NCBI GenBank assembly: GCA_032334235.1
Contig: JAVSGI010000005.1
Span: forward strand, 2,688,501 to 2,752,500
Source: Paracoccaceae bacterium Fryx2
Lineage (GTDB): Bacteria; Pseudomonadota; Alphaproteobacteria; Rhodobacterales; Rhodobacteraceae
DNA: 64,000 nucleotides
Direction of reading: 5' to 3'
The notes under the pieces are model-generated. The model was not told where the DNA came from. It did not search any database and saw nothing but the letters and a program-made list of their open reading frames with translations. Of the stretch, positions 38,219 to 47,141 are shown piece by piece; the first letter of the stretch is position 1, and each line of letters starts with the position of its first letter. A program made the position numbers and the translations under genes.

Positions 38219-38897
38219 AGGCGTGACACTGGCGCAGGGCGGCTTTCGCCTGACAGCCGACTGGGCGGCAGAACCGCCGCAGCGGCTGGCGATCATCGGG
38301 CCGTCCGGCTCGGGCAAGTCGACGCTTCTGCTGGCGATTGCCGGGTTCCTGGCGCCGGTGGCGGGGCGGATCACCTGGAAAGGGCAGGATATGGCCCCGC
38401 TTGCCCCGGGAGATCGGCCTGCGAGCATCCTGTTCCAGGACCAGAACCTGTTCCCCCACCTGACGCTGGCGCAGAACCTCGGCCTCGGCCTCTCTACCCG
38501 GTTGCGCCCGCCACCGGGAGATGCGGCGCGGATCGAGGCCGCACTGGCGCGGGTGGGGCTGGCGGGGCTGGGTGGGCGAAAGCCCGCGCAGCTTTCCGGC
38601 GGCCAGCAGGGGCGCGCGGCACTGGCCCGCGCCCTGCTGCGCGCCCGACCGATGCTGCTGCTCGACGAGCCCTTCGCGGCGCTCGGCCCGGCGCTGAAGG
38701 CCGAAATGCTGGACCTGGTGGCCGAAGTCGCCGACGAAACCCGCGCCCTGGTGCTGATGGTCACCCACGACCCCCGCGACGCGCGGCGCTTCGCCAGCCA
38801 TGTCGTGCTGGTGGCCGACGGGGTGGCGCAGGCCCCGGTGCCGACCGGCCGACTGTTCGCCGATCCGCCGCAGGCCTTGCGCGACTATCTGGGGTAG
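38205..38897 (+). CDS. thiQ: Thiamine ABC transporter ATP-binding protein
   Basis: 230-aa ATPase energising ThiBP. Walker A GPSGSGKST at residues 32-40, Q-loop LFQDQNLFPHLT, signature LSGGQQGRAALARAL, Walker B LLLDEPFAALG and switch His MVTHDPRD. ATG 38205 overlaps the end of thiP. Last gene of the operon; a palindrome follows 5 bp after the stop. Confidence 0.93.
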   Translation: MLRLEGVTLAQGGFRLTADWAAEPPQRLAIIGPSGSGKSTLLLAIAGFLAPVAGRITWKGQDMAPLAPGDRPASILFQDQNLFPHLTLAQNLGLGLSTRLRPPPGDAARIEAALARVGLAGLGGRKPAQLSGGQQGRAALARALLRARPMLLLDEPFAALGPALKAEMLDLVAEVADETRALVLMVTHDPRDARRFASHVVLVADGVAQAPVPTGRLFADPPQALRDYLG

Positions 38898-38901
38898 GCC
38901 G

Positions 38902-38920
38902 GAATTTTCGTAGAAAATTC
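38902..38920. repeat. GAATTTTC-GTA-GAAAATTC palindrome (family copy 3)
   Basis: Perfect 8-bp arms (38902-38909, 38913-38920) around GTA. Same architecture as 22542-22560 and 35516-35534 with a compensatory T-to-A/A-to-T change in both arms, which preserves pairing. It begins 5 bp after thiQ. The next 71 bp to petC hold GC-rich pairing segments (CCCCGCC/GGCGGGG near 38945-38967) that may terminate petC. Confidence 0.7.
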
Positions 38921-38991
38921 GTGCCACGCCGCAGAAATGCGAAACCCCGCCGGATCACGGCGGGGCTTCGGGTCTTGTCGGGAACGCCGGA

Positions 38992-39849
38992 TCAGGTGGT
39001 CTTCTTCCTGCCCTTGACGCCGAGCCACAGCTGCTTGTTGGTCAGATACAGCAGCACCGACAGCACGCCCAGGAACAGCACCGCCACAAAGCCGGCCTGC
39101 TTGCGCGCCATCATCTTCGGCTCCGCGGTCCACATCATGAAGGCGGCCACGTCTTCGGTCATGGCTTGGACGGTGTTTTCACTGCCGTCGGCGAATTCGA
39201 CCTGGCCGTCATACAGCGGAGGCGGCATGGCGATCCAAGAGCCCGGAACCGTCGAAATCCCGTGTTCGTCCTTGCACTCGTCGGGAATGCCCCCGGCGGT
39301 GAAGGCCACGTTGTAGTAGCCGGTGAAGTCTTCGGGGGCGCAGGCCGGGGCGTCAAGGTATCCGGTCTGGATCGCCACGATGTATTCCGGGCCACCGATC
39401 CCCCGGAACAACTGGCTGATGCCGGTGCCGTAGGGGCCGTGGAACGCCGCCCGCGCCTTGGCCATGACGCTCAGGTCCGGGCCCATGCCGTCACCGATCA
39501 CGGTCGGGAAGTGGTCGGACGGCTTGCGCGGCCGGTCTTCGTCGATCTCGGGGTCGTAGATGTCCATGTTCGCGGCATAGGCGCGAACCTGGTCGGCGGG
39601 AAGTTCCGGTCCGCCCTTGTCGGACAGGGTGCGGATCGGCACGAACTTCATGCCGTGGCATGACGAGCAGACTTCGGTGTAAACCTGAAGGCCGCGCTGG
39701 AGCTGGGCCTTGTCGTAGGTGCCGAACGGCCCTTCGAAGCTGAAGGACACGTCCTCTGCGTGGTGCACCGGTGCCCCCCCGGCGGCCAGCGCGGCCCCCG
39801 AGGTCAGAACGAGGGCGGACACGGCGCTGAGTGCGATGTTGCGGATCAT
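38992..39849 (-). CDS. petC: Cytochrome c1 of the bc1 complex
   Basis: 285-aa periplasm-facing haemoprotein. Signal peptide [25 protein letters not shown]; haem-binding CSSCH with Cys61, Cys64 and His65; a C-terminal membrane anchor ([22 protein letters not shown]) and basic tail. It passes electrons from the Rieske protein to cytochrome c2. Two further cysteines ([16 protein letters not shown]) probably form the disulfide known in Rhodobacter c1. ATG 39849; the frame is open to 39966 inside petB. Third gene of petABC. Confidence 0.96.
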   Translation of the reverse strand: MIRNIALSAVSALVLTSGAALAAGGAPVHHAEDVSFSFEGPFGTYDKAQLQRGLQVYTEVCSSCHGMKFVPIRTLSDKGGPELPADQVRAYAANMDIYDPEIDEDRPRKPSDHFPTVIGDGMGPDLSVMAKARAAFHGPYGTGISQLFRGIGGPEYIVAIQTGYLDAPACAPEDFTGYYNVAFTAGGIPDECKDEHGISTVPGSWIAMPPPLYDGQVEFADGSENTVQAMTEDVAAFMMWTAEPKMMARKQAGFVAVLFLGVLSVLLYLTNKQLWLGVKGRKKTT

Positions 39850-39868
39850 CTGGGTCAGTCCCCTTCTC

Positions 39869-41179
39869 TCACTCGGCCGGGCCGTAGTGGGCATTGAAAT
39901 CTTCCTCGATCGTCTCGGGCTGCGGCAGGGGTTTTTCCATGGCCCCGAGCATCGGCAACACGACAAGGAAGTAGGCGAACCAGTAGGCGGAAGCGATCAG
40001 CGAGATCGTCGGGTAGATGCCTTCGGTCGGCATCGCGCCCACCCAGGTCAGCACGACGAAGCAGATGCACAGGCCGATGAACCACATCTTGAACATCGGG
40101 CGATACTTGCCCGACCGAACCGGCGAGGTGTCGAGCCACGGCACCAGCGCCATGACCGCAATCGCGCCGAACATCGCCAGCACGCCGAAGAACTTGGCGT
40201 CGATGATGCCGAAGCTGAGGAACTGGACGATCTGCACCACCCAGACATCGGCGGTGAAGGCCCGCAGGATCGCGTAGAACGGCAGGAAGTACCATTCCGG
40301 CACGATGTGGACCGGCGTCACCAGCGCGTTGGCCTCGATGTAGTTGTCGGGGTGGCCAAGGTAGTTCGGCATGAAGCCGACGATCGCGAAGAACACCGTC
40401 AGGATCACGGCCAGCGCGAACAGGTCCTTCATCACGAAGTAGGGCCAGAACGGCAGGGTGTCCTTCTCGGCCTCTTCCTTCGACCCGCGGCGCACTTCGA
40501 CGCCGGTGGGGTTGTTGTTGCCGGTGGTGTGGAAGGCCCAGATATGCACCGCAACCAGCGCCGCGATGACGAAGGGCAGCAGGTAGTGCAGGCTGAAGAA
40601 GCGGTTCAGCGTGGCGTTGTCGACCGCGGGTCCGCCCAGCAGCCATTCCTGGATGGCAGGCCCCACGCCGGGGATCGCGCCGAACAGGCCGGTGATCACC
40701 GTGGCGCCCCAGAAGGACATCTGGCCCCATGGCAGAACGTAGCCCATGAAGGCGGTCGCCATCATGGCCAGGTAGATCAGCATCCCGATGATCCAGGTCA
40801 CTTCGCGCGGCGCCTTGTAGCTGCCGTAGTAGAGGCCCCGGAAGATGTGCAGGTAGACGGCAATGAAGAACAGCGACCCGCCGTTGGAATGCAGGTAGCG
40901 CAGCATGTGCCCGCCGTTCACGTTGCGCATGATGTGCTCGACGCTGGCGAAGGCCATGTCGACATGGGGCGTGTAGTGCATGGCCAGCACGATGCCGGTC
41001 ACGATCTGAAGCACGAGGCAGAAAGTCAGGACGATGCCCCAGATCCACATCCAGTTGAGGTTCTTGGGCGTGGGGATCATGATTGTGTCATACAGCAGCC
41101 CGACGATCGGCAGGCGGCTGTGCAGCCACTTCTCGCCGCCCGATTTGGGCTCGTAGTGGTCATGCGGAATTCCGGCCAT
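39869..41179 (-). CDS. petB: Cytochrome b of the bc1 complex
   Basis: 436-aa integral membrane subunit with eight helices, binding two b haems and the Qo and Qi quinone sites. Haem ligands: His97 and His111 (RYLHSNGG... YLHIFRG), His196 and His210 (SLHYLLP... AVHIWAFH). The Qo-site PEWY motif is in [19 protein letters not shown] 41179 is 14 bp after petA; petC starts 19 bp after its end. Length agrees with other Rhodobacter cytochromes b (about 430-445). Confidence 0.97.
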   Translation of the reverse strand: MAGIPHDHYEPKSGGEKWLHSRLPIVGLLYDTIMIPTPKNLNWMWIWGIVLTFCLVLQIVTGIVLAMHYTPHVDMAFASVEHIMRNVNGGHMLRYLHSNGGSLFFIAVYLHIFRGLYYGSYKAPREVTWIIGMLIYLAMMATAFMGYVLPWGQMSFWGATVITGLFGAIPGVGPAIQEWLLGGPAVDNATLNRFFSLHYLLPFVIAALVAVHIWAFHTTGNNNPTGVEVRRGSKEEAEKDTLPFWPYFVMKDLFALAVILTVFFAIVGFMPNYLGHPDNYIEANALVTPVHIVPEWYFLPFYAILRAFTADVWVVQIVQFLSFGIIDAKFFGVLAMFGAIAVMALVPWLDTSPVRSGKYRPMFKMWFIGLCICFVVLTWVGAMPTEGIYPTISLIASAYWFAYFLVVLPMLGAMEKPLPQPETIEEDFNAHYGPAE

Positions 41180-41193
41180 GTGATTGCTCTCCC

Positions 41194-41754
41194 TCAGCCC
41201 AGCTGGATTGTGGTTTCGTCGATGAACGCTGTCACCGGGATGTCAAGATTGCGCGGCGCGGGCCCTTTGCGGATGCGGCCTGCCGTGTCGTAATGCGACC
41301 CGTGGCAGGGGCAGAACCAGCCGCCGAAGTCACCCGAGGCATTGCCCATCGGCACGCAGCCGAGGTGGGTGCACACGCCGATCATCACCAGCCATTCGCC
41401 CGCTTCGTCGAGCGTGCGGTTCTGGTCCGACGCGTCGGCACCGGGCTTGTTCAGGTTCTCGGCCGTCTGATCGAGCAGGCCCTTGATGTCGACGGCGCGG
41501 CCGGCCTCGATTTCCTCGGGCGTGCGGCGGCGGATGAACACCGGCTTGCCGCGCCATTTGAATGTCAGCTGGGTGCCGACTTCGACGCCGCTGATGTCAA
41601 CCAGAATCGACGACAGCGCGGTCACATCGGCCGAAGGATTCATCTGGTCGATCAGCGGCCAGATCGCAGCGCCGGCCGCGACCGCCCCTGCCCCTGCCGT
41701 TGCGTAGTACAGGAAATCCCTGCGGGTGCCTGCATGATCGTCTGTGTGGGACAC
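41194..41754 (-). CDS. petA: Ubiquinol-cytochrome c reductase Rieske iron-sulfur subunit
   Basis: 186 aa. A Tat-type N-terminus ([23 protein letters not shown]) that remains as a membrane anchor, a flexible hinge, and the 2Fe-2S domain with Cys128-Thr-His130-Leu-Gly-Cys133 and Cys148-Pro-Cys150-His151. It moves electrons from ubiquinol at Qo to cytochrome c1. GTG 41754 is chosen because GGGAGAAG is upstream and the Tat motif then lies at residues 10-14; the frame is open to 41790. First gene of petABC. Confidence 0.96.
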   Translation of the reverse strand: MSHTDDHAGTRRDFLYYATAGAGAVAAGAAIWPLIDQMNPSADVTALSSILVDISGVEVGTQLTFKWRGKPVFIRRRTPEEIEAGRAVDIKGLLDQTAENLNKPGADASDQNRTLDEAGEWLVMIGVCTHLGCVPMGNASGDFGGWFCPCHGSHYDTAGRIRKGPAPRNLDIPVTAFIDETTIQLG

Positions 41755-41983
41755 GAGATCTTCTCCCTTCAAGGGCCGAGCACGACCCATACGATGCCGG
41801 GGCAGCGGTTACCCGCAGCCTTACCGGGGCGTTATGTAACTCTCAGGCCGGGAGTCGTCCAGCGGACAATAGGGCGCAGCCTGCCCCATCCGCCCGGATT
41901 TGCGACGAAAGTCCACGCCTGTGCCCGGAACAGGCCACGAAAACCCGCAGTCTGCACGCTTTGGCGGCGGCCCGGCGATTCCC

Positions 41984-42631
41984 TCAGGCGGTGCCGGACA
42001 GCACGTCGGCCAACAGCCGCAGCGCCACAAAGGCGAAGAACAGCCCCGCCACACCCGATATTGCCCAGCCCGCTGCCAGATAGAACCGGGCGGCGGCGGG
42101 GGTGGAAAACAGCAGTGCATAGCCGCTGTGGATGGTGAACGACAGCACGCAGGCCCCCGCGCACAGCAGCGCGATGTCACCCGGTGCCGCCCGGGCCACC
42201 GGGAACAGCGTCAGGATCGCCAGCCAAGAGGTCAGCGCCTTGGGATTCAGCGCGTTGATCAGCAGCGACCGCCGGAAGCCTGCCGCGAAATCCAGCCCTC
42301 CCCGGCCCCGCACCCTGTCGGGACCGCCGCGAAACCCCGCCCAGGCGGCGCGCAGGTAGCGGCTGGAAAACACTGCCAGCAGCGCAATCGCCGCCAGCGT
42401 CAGCGCCACCTGCGCCCCCGGCAGCAACGCAAACACCGAGGCCATGCCGACGGACATGAACAGGCACCAGCCGCCGATGCCAAGCCCGACGCCGACCGCC
42501 GAGCCGATCCCGGCCTGGCGCCCCGACCCCATGGCGGTGGCGATGGTGTTGATCACGTTCGGCCCCGGGCTGACGATGTTGATCGCCAGAAAGCCCCAGA
42601 CCGTCACAAACTGCGCCAGCGGCAGGGTCAA
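41984..42631 (-). CDS. LysE/RhtB-family amino-acid exporter
   Basis: 215-aa membrane protein with about six helices. The N-terminal motif INIVSPGPNVINTIATAMGSGRQAGIGSAVGVGLG corresponds to the family's PGPN...G-R-G...G...G pattern, and LLINALNPKALTSWLA to the NPK motif. Likely exports an amino acid or derivative. TTG 42631 overlaps the GST stop (TTGA); no ATG fits the family N-terminus. The 229 bp between this gene and petA (41755-41983) hold the petA upstream region, in which I see no convincing promoter. Confidence 0.85.
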   Translation of the reverse strand: MTLPLAQFVTVWGFLAINIVSPGPNVINTIATAMGSGRQAGIGSAVGVGLGIGGWCLFMSVGMASVFALLPGAQVALTLAAIALLAVFSSRYLRAAWAGFRGGPDRVRGRGGLDFAAGFRRSLLINALNPKALTSWLAILTLFPVARAAPGDIALLCAGACVLSFTIHSGYALLFSTPAAARFYLAAGWAISGVAGLFFAFVALRLLADVLSGTA

Positions 42632-43236
42632 ACCGGCGGAACCGTGGCCTTCATCGACGGGCGGGCCGAGAATCCGGCCTCCCACGCCGCAAGGTCGGGG
42701 TGTGCGGCGCGCCAGCTTCGGTCGGAATGGCGGAAGTCGATGTAGCCCAGCGCGCAGCCCACCGCGATCTGCCCCATATCGAGCGGGCCGGACAGATGGT
42801 CGATCCAGCGGCTTTCCAGCGCGTCGAGCGCGCGGCCGACCTTGGCCCACTGCCCCTCGACCCAGGGGCCGAAATGCCGGTCCTCCGGGCGGACCCGCTT
42901 TTCGTAGACCATCAGGATCGCGGCATCCAGCATCCCGTCCGCCGTCGCCTCCAGCGTCAGCGTATCCCACAGACGGTCCCCTGCCGGGTAAAGCCCGGCC
43001 CCGGCCAGTTCGTCCAGATAGCGGCAGATCACCCGGCTGTCATAGATCGCCCCGCCCGCGTCGCGTTCCAGCGCCGGAATCTTGCCCAGCGGGTTCTGGT
43101 CAATCGGCATCGAGCCGGTGTCAACCGGCGTGCCCGCAACGGGCACCAGCGTCACCGCATCAAGCTGGCCGGTTTCATGCAGCAGAACCATGACCTTGCG
43201 GACATAGGGCGAGGTCGGGGAGTGATAAAGTCGCAT
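42628..43236 (-). CDS. Glutathione S-transferase family protein
   Basis: 202 aa. MRLYHSPTSPYVRKVMVLLHE has the thioredoxin-fold start with Ser at about residue 9 as candidate catalytic residue; NPLGKIPALE has the cis-Pro; YDSRVICRYLDE the glutathione Ser. The helical C-terminal domain follows (DMGQIAVGCALGYIDFR). Substrate unknown. The stop overlaps the start of the LysE-type gene. Confidence 0.9.
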   Translation of the reverse strand: MRLYHSPTSPYVRKVMVLLHETGQLDAVTLVPVAGTPVDTGSMPIDQNPLGKIPALERDAGGAIYDSRVICRYLDELAGAGLYPAGDRLWDTLTLEATADGMLDAAILMVYEKRVRPEDRHFGPWVEGQWAKVGRALDALESRWIDHLSGPLDMGQIAVGCALGYIDFRHSDRSWRAAHPDLAAWEAGFSARPSMKATVPPV

Positions 43237-43254
43237 GGGTCGCTTTCCGTGGTT

Positions 43255-43560
43255 TCAGAGCTTGCGCAGGCGCAGGCGGCCCAGCAGCGCCGCGTCGATC
43301 TCGACCCCGGTGTTGCCCCAGCGCAGCGTCCGGATCATCCGGACGGCGGTGTTGGTCTGGCGCAGGCCGCCATCGGTGCGGTCGCCGGGCTGGTGGATCG
43401 CCAGCCCCTCGGGCATCTCGTCCATCGCATCCTCGGCGCGCTGATCGGTGACGCCCGGCCGCAGACCGCGGGTGACCGCCCGGCGCACCGCCCAGGCGGC
43501 GGCGGCAACAAGCCCGGTGCGCAGGGCAAGGACGGCGATCGGGGCAAGGGGCAGGGGCAT
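43255..43560 (-). CDS. Conserved hypothetical protein with one membrane segment
   Basis: 101 aa. The first 25 residues (PLAPIAVLALRTGLVAAAAWAVRRAV) form a hydrophobic anchor or signal; the rest is polar and Arg-rich, with GLAIHQPGDRTDGGLRQTNTAVRMIRTLRWG. No motif recognised. ATG 43560 has GGAGGATGCC in front. It lies 18 bp before the GST gene on the same strand, so they are probably co-transcribed. Confidence 0.6.
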   Translation of the reverse strand: MPLPLAPIAVLALRTGLVAAAAWAVRRAVTRGLRPGVTDQRAEDAMDEMPEGLAIHQPGDRTDGGLRQTNTAVRMIRTLRWGNTGVEIDAALLGRLRLRKL

Positions 43561-43742
43561 GGCATCCTCCGTTTCAATGAAGGATGGTAGGGCAGGGTCG
43601 GCAAGGTGTAAATGGGGTGGGCCGACCGGGCGGTGCCAGCCCGCTCTGACGTGATGATTTGCACCCCTTCCCGCATCAGGGTGGTGGACGGCCGGGCGCG
43701 CATAGCCAAGGATGGCGTCGGCCAGCCATGAAGGAGACGACG

Positions 43743-44306
43743 ATGGACCCGGTGACCGCCCTCGACCTGCCGCCCGCCAACCCGCTGGACGACGACATCA
43801 CGGCCTACTTCGCGAAATGCGAGGAAAAGCTGGGGCTGGTGCCGAACGTGCTGCTTGCCCATGCCTTCGATCAGGCCAAGCTGCGCGCATTCATGGCGAT
43901 CTACAACGACCTGATGCTGGCACCCTCGGGCCTGTCGAAGATGGAACGCGAGATGATCGCGGTGGCGGTTTCGGCCGAAAACCGCTGCGTCTACTGCCTG
44001 ACCGCGCACGGGGCGGCGCTGCGGCAACTGTCGGGCGACCCGGTGCTGGCCGAGATGGTGGCGCAGAACTGGCGGGTGGCCCCGCTGCCGCCGCGCCAGC
44101 GCGCGATGCTGGCCCATGCCGTCAAGCTGACCCTGACACCGCAGGCGATGGAGGCCGCCGACCGCGACGCCCTGCGCGAGGCCGGTTTCAGCGACCGCGA
44201 CATATGGGACATCGCGGCGGTCGCGGCCTTCTACAACATGTCGAACCGGCTGGCCGCGGCGGTCGAGATGCAGCCGAACGTGGAATATCACGTGATGGCG
44301 CGCTGA
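43743..44306 (+). CDS. Peroxidase-related AhpD/carboxymuconolactone-decarboxylase-fold protein
   Basis: 187 aa. The AhpD-like core is EREMIAVAVSAENRCVYCLTAHGAALR, in which the CxxC pair and the following His form the redox-active site (about residues 79-86). Such proteins act as alkylhydroperoxidases or related thiol redox enzymes. ATG 43743 is chosen over 43728 because AAGGAG (43731-43736) then has normal spacing. A strong bidirectional terminator follows. Confidence 0.87.
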   Translation: MDPVTALDLPPANPLDDDITAYFAKCEEKLGLVPNVLLAHAFDQAKLRAFMAIYNDLMLAPSGLSKMEREMIAVAVSAENRCVYCLTAHGAALRQLSGDPVLAEMVAQNWRVAPLPPRQRAMLAHAVKLTLTPQAMEAADRDALREAGFSDRDIWDIAAVAAFYNMSNRLAAAVEMQPNVEYHVMAR

Positions 44307-44310
44307 CATG

Positions 44311-44345
44311 AAAACACCGCCGGGGTTTCCCCGCGGCGGTGTTTT
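44311..44345. terminator. Bidirectional Rho-independent terminator
   Basis: AAAACACCGCCG (44311-44322) pairs with CGGCGGTGTTTT (44333-44344), with A- and T-runs on both sides, between the convergent AhpD-like and rpmJ genes. It serves both strands. Confidence 0.9.
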
Positions 44346-44367
44346 TCGCAATCGCTGCGGGCAGCGA

Positions 44368-44493
44368 TCAGCCCTGACGGGCCTTGTAGCGCTTTTGCGT
44401 CTTGTTGATCACATAGACGCGGCCTTTGCGGCGCACGACCTGGCAATCGCGATGACGCGACTTCAGCGAGCGGAGCGAGTTCGCAACCTTCAT
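44368..44493 (-). CDS. rpmJ: 50S ribosomal protein bL36 (zinc-free type)
   Basis: 41 aa: [20 protein letters not shown], then [21 protein letters not shown]. This is the C-minus form of bL36, which keeps one Cys instead of the CxxC...CxxxxH zinc ligands. ATG 44493 follows GGGAGAAGACCG. It is 72 bp downstream of tRNA-Val on the same strand. Too short for simple ORF thresholds but unmistakable. Confidence 0.96.
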   Translation of the reverse strand: MKVANSLRSLKSRHRDCQVVRRKGRVYVINKTQKRYKARQG

Positions 44494-44524
44494 CGGTCTT
44501 CTCCCATTCGTGGCGCGCGTGCGC

Positions 44525-44555
44525 CTTGAAAAACAATGCCCCCGTCGCCGGGGGC
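44525..44555 (-). terminator. Terminator after tRNA-Val
   Basis: GCCCCC (44538-44543) pairs with GGGGGC (44550-44555); reading the minus strand, the hairpin is followed by ATTGTTTTTC. It ends the tRNA-Val transcript before rpmJ, which would need readthrough or its own promoter. Confidence 0.7.
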
Positions 44556-44564
44556 GGTGAAACA

Positions 44565-44639
44565 TGGTGGGCGGTACAGGGATCGAACCTGTGGCCACTA
44601 CGATGTCAACGTAGTGCTCTACCGCTGAGCTAACCGCCC
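44565..44639 (-). tRNA. tRNA-Val (anticodon GAC)
   Basis: 75 nt. The acceptor stem GGGCGGT pairs with ACCGCCC, discriminator A and an encoded CCA follow (3' end at 44565). The anticodon stem CTACG/CGTAG has loop TTGACAT, anticodon GAC. D arm TAGCTCAGCGGTAGAGC and T loop GTTCGATCC are canonical. Confidence 0.97.
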
Positions 44640-44722
44640 ACTCGCCTTGCATTTCCACCCTGGTCTTTCCCGGGGCTGGCCCCAAATGAAAGGACGCGGG
44701 CGGAACCGCGTCGGTTGCTGGG

Positions 44723-44751
44723 TCTATAAATAGAGTCGCGGGACTGTTCAA
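44723..44751 (-). promoter_or_regulatory. Promoter candidate for tRNA-Val
   Basis: Minus strand TTGAAC (44751-44746), 17 bp, TATAGA (44728-44723). It is 84 bp upstream of the tRNA 5' end in a locally AT-rich patch. Confidence 0.5.
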
Positions 44752-44805
44752 GGGGTTTTGGCTTGCGAAAGATTGCGGCTATATCTGGCGGATGAAGGAG
44801 ATCGC

Positions 44806-45681
44806 ATGACCGCCGCCGACCGTTCCGACGCCTATGTGCTGACGCGCCCCGTCCGGCGCACCACGAGCGTGATCTTTTCGTCGCCCCATTCCGGGCGCGA
44901 CTATCCGGCGGCGTTTCTCCTTGGCAGCGCGCTGGATGCGCGGGTGATCCGGTCGTCGGAGGATGCGTTTGTCGACCGGTTGTTCGCCTCGGCCCCCAAC
45001 CTTGGCGCGCCATTGCTGGTTGCCCGTGCGCCGCGCGCGTATCTTGACCTGAACCGCTCCGCCGACGAGCTTGACCCCGCGCTGATCGAGGGCATTCCGC
45101 GTGCCGCCCACAACCCGCGCATCGTTTCGGGGTTGGGGGTGATTCCGCGCGTGGTGGCGAATGGCCGGGCGATCTATCGCGGCAAGATCCCGCTGGCGGA
45201 AGCCGAGGCGCGGCTGATCCGCTACTGGCACCCCTATCACGCCGCGCTGCGGATGCTGCTCGACGAAAGCCATGCCGCGCTGGGCGAGGCGGTGCTGGTC
45301 GATTGCCACTCGATGCCGCATGAGGCGATCGAAACCCACGCCCGCCCCGGCGCGCCCCGCCCCGAGGTGGTGCTGGGCGACCGCTTCGGGGCCGCGGCCG
45401 GCGGCGAGGTGATGGCCCGGATCGAGGCCGCCTTCACCGGCGCGGGCCTGCGGGTGGCGCGCAACGCGCCCTTTGCAGGAGCCTATATCGCGCAGGCCTA
45501 CGGACGCCCCTCGCGCCGCCAGCATGTGGTCCAGGTCGAGATCGACCGCTCGCTCTACATGGACGAGGCCCGCATTGAGCCCCGGTCCGACTTCGGCGCT
45601 TTCCGCGCGCTGATCACCGGCGTGATTGCCGAAATCGCGCTGATCGGGCGCGAGGACGCGATGCCGCTGGCGGCCGAATAG
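44806..45681 (+). CDS. N-formylglutamate amidohydrolase family protein
   Basis: 291 aa. VIFSSPHSGRDYPAAFL (near residues 21-37), DCHSMP and HAALRMLLDESHAALGEAVLVDCHSM match the HutG-like N-formylglutamate deformylase family (PF05013), with ARAPRAYLDLNRSADELDP as the other conserved block. The reaction releases formate and glutamate in histidine breakdown, but no hut genes are nearby, so the substrate may differ. ATG 44806 follows AAGGAGATCGC; the frame is open to 44758. Convergent with dinB (1-bp gap). Confidence 0.87.
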   Translation: MTAADRSDAYVLTRPVRRTTSVIFSSPHSGRDYPAAFLLGSALDARVIRSSEDAFVDRLFASAPNLGAPLLVARAPRAYLDLNRSADELDPALIEGIPRAAHNPRIVSGLGVIPRVVANGRAIYRGKIPLAEAEARLIRYWHPYHAALRMLLDESHAALGEAVLVDCHSMPHEAIETHARPGAPRPEVVLGDRFGAAAGGEVMARIEAAFTGAGLRVARNAPFAGAYIAQAYGRPSRRQHVVQVEIDRSLYMDEARIEPRSDFGAFRALITGVIAEIALIGREDAMPLAAE

Positions 45682-45682
45682 G

Positions 45683-46936
45683 TCAGCGCAGGCTCCGCCC
45701 CCGGATGATCGCCTGTGCCCCGAACCGGGCGCGGATCGCGTCGGTGGCCCGTTCGGCGGCCGCGCGTTTCCCCGCGTCTGGGTCGAGAAGGTCGGCCGTG
45801 CGGTCGGCCCCCGCTTCCGCCGCCAGATCGGAAATGCCGACGCCGATCAGCCGGTAGGGCCCGCGCGCCCCGGCATGATCGAACAGGTCGCGGGCGGCGT
45901 GATAGATGCGGTCGGCGATCTGCGTCGGGTCGGGCAGGGAATGGCGGCGGGTGACAAGCTGGAAGTCGGCGCGCTTGAGTTTCAGCGTGACGGTTCCCCC
46001 CGCCAGCGCCTTGGCCTTCGCGCGGTCTGCCACCTGTTCGGCCAGCCGCCAGATGTGGCCATCCAGAATGTCGGGGTCGGCGGTGTCGGTGTCGAAGGTG
46101 GTTTCCTTCGAGATCGACTTCAGCTTTTCGTCGCGCATCACGCGTCGGCTGTCCTGCCCGCGCGCCAGATGCCAGAGCCGGTCGCCGGTCTGGCCGAAAC
46201 GGGCGGCAAGGTCGGCGCGGTCCCAGCGCAGCAGGTCGCGGATGGTGCGGATGCCTGCGGCTTCCAGCGCTCCTTGCGTGGCGGTGCCGACCCCCCAGAT
46301 GATCCGCACCGGCCGCGTCGCGAGGAAGCCTTCCGTTTCCACCCGCCCGATCACCGAAAAGCCGCGCGGCTTGTCGAGGTCGGAGGCGATCTTGGCGAGG
46401 AACTTGTTGTGCGAGAGCCCGACCGAGACGGTGATGCCGAGGTCGGTCTCGATCCGCGCCACCAGCCGCGCCAGTTGAACGGCCGGGGGGGCGCCGTGCA
46501 GGCGGGTGGTGCCGGTCAGATCAAGGAACGCCTCGTCCAGCGACAGGGGTTCGATGGCGGGGGTCAGGGTTTCCATCAGGGCGCGGATCTGGCGCGAGGT
46601 GTCGGCGTAGACCTGCATCCGCGGCTTCACGACGACCGCGGCAGGGCAGAGTTTCAACGCCTGAAACATCGGCATCGCCGAGCGGACGCCGGAAATGCGG
46701 GCGATGTAGCAGCAGGTCGAAACCACGCCGCGGGTGCCGCCCCCGACGATCACCGGCTGGTCGCGCAGGGCCGGATTGTCGCGTTTCTCGACGCTCGCAT
46801 AGAAGGCGTCGCAGTCGATGTGGGCGATGGAAAGGGTGTCGAGTTCCGGGTGGGAGAGGATGCGGGGGGAACGGCAGGCCGGGCAGCGAAAGCCGCTGTC
46901 GAACCGGGTGAAGCAATCTTTGCAGAGCGCGGGCAT
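45683..46936 (-). CDS. dinB: DNA polymerase IV with N-terminal zinc-ribbon-like extension
   Basis: 417-aa Y-family translesion polymerase. The catalytic acids are Asp41 (IAHIDCDAFYASVE) and Asp134-Glu135 (LSLDEAFLDLTG); the helix-hairpin-helix region is WGVGTATQGALEAAGIRTIRDLL and the little-finger domain occupies the rest. Ahead of the normal start there are 34 extra residues with Cys5, Cys8, Cys18 and Cys21 (CKDC...CPAC), a putative zinc ribbon. No LexA box was identified in the short upstream region. Confidence 0.93.
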   Translation of the reverse strand: MPALCKDCFTRFDSGFRCPACRSPRILSHPELDTLSIAHIDCDAFYASVEKRDNPALRDQPVIVGGGTRGVVSTCCYIARISGVRSAMPMFQALKLCPAAVVVKPRMQVYADTSRQIRALMETLTPAIEPLSLDEAFLDLTGTTRLHGAPPAVQLARLVARIETDLGITVSVGLSHNKFLAKIASDLDKPRGFSVIGRVETEGFLATRPVRIIWGVGTATQGALEAAGIRTIRDLLRWDRADLAARFGQTGDRLWHLARGQDSRRVMRDEKLKSISKETTFDTDTADPDILDGHIWRLAEQVADRAKAKALAGGTVTLKLKRADFQLVTRRHSLPDPTQIADRIYHAARDLFDHAGARGPYRLIGVGISDLAAEAGADRTADLLDPDAGKRAAAERATDAIRARFGAQAIIRGRSLR

Positions 46937-47141
46937 AGCGGGAGTATAGCCGGGCCGGGGGGGATCGGGGTACCCAAGTTCGACAGTTGGATGGCGGTTC
47001 TTCGTGGACTGGCGGTTGGCGGCGTAGGTAATTCAAGGAGTTAGAGCGGTGCGGCGGCCATTTCGACGCAGGTCTTGTAGTTACACGCTGCGCAGATAAA
47101 GTATCTTTTATAAAAGCGTATAGCAGCGTATCCTGCATTCC
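46937..47141. other. Region between dinB and the IS1634-type transposase
   Basis: Contains the dinB upstream region and the left part of the mobile element. I see an AT-rich section with a perfect CTTTTATAAAAG palindrome (47105-47116) inside a larger inverted repeat ACGCTGC (47085-47091)/GCAGCGT (47123-47129), probably transposase regulation. The exact left IS end could not be fixed. Confidence 0.5.

Noticed and set aside
36698..38764. A 688-codon frame opposite thiP/thiQ rich in Arg, His and Gln
   Set aside because: Composition is that of a GC-rich antisense shadow; thiP and thiQ have full motifs.
46960..47000. A left terminal inverted repeat for the IS1634-type element
   Set aside because: Weak similarity to sequence right of IS5 was seen but is no better than chance by eye; boundary left open.
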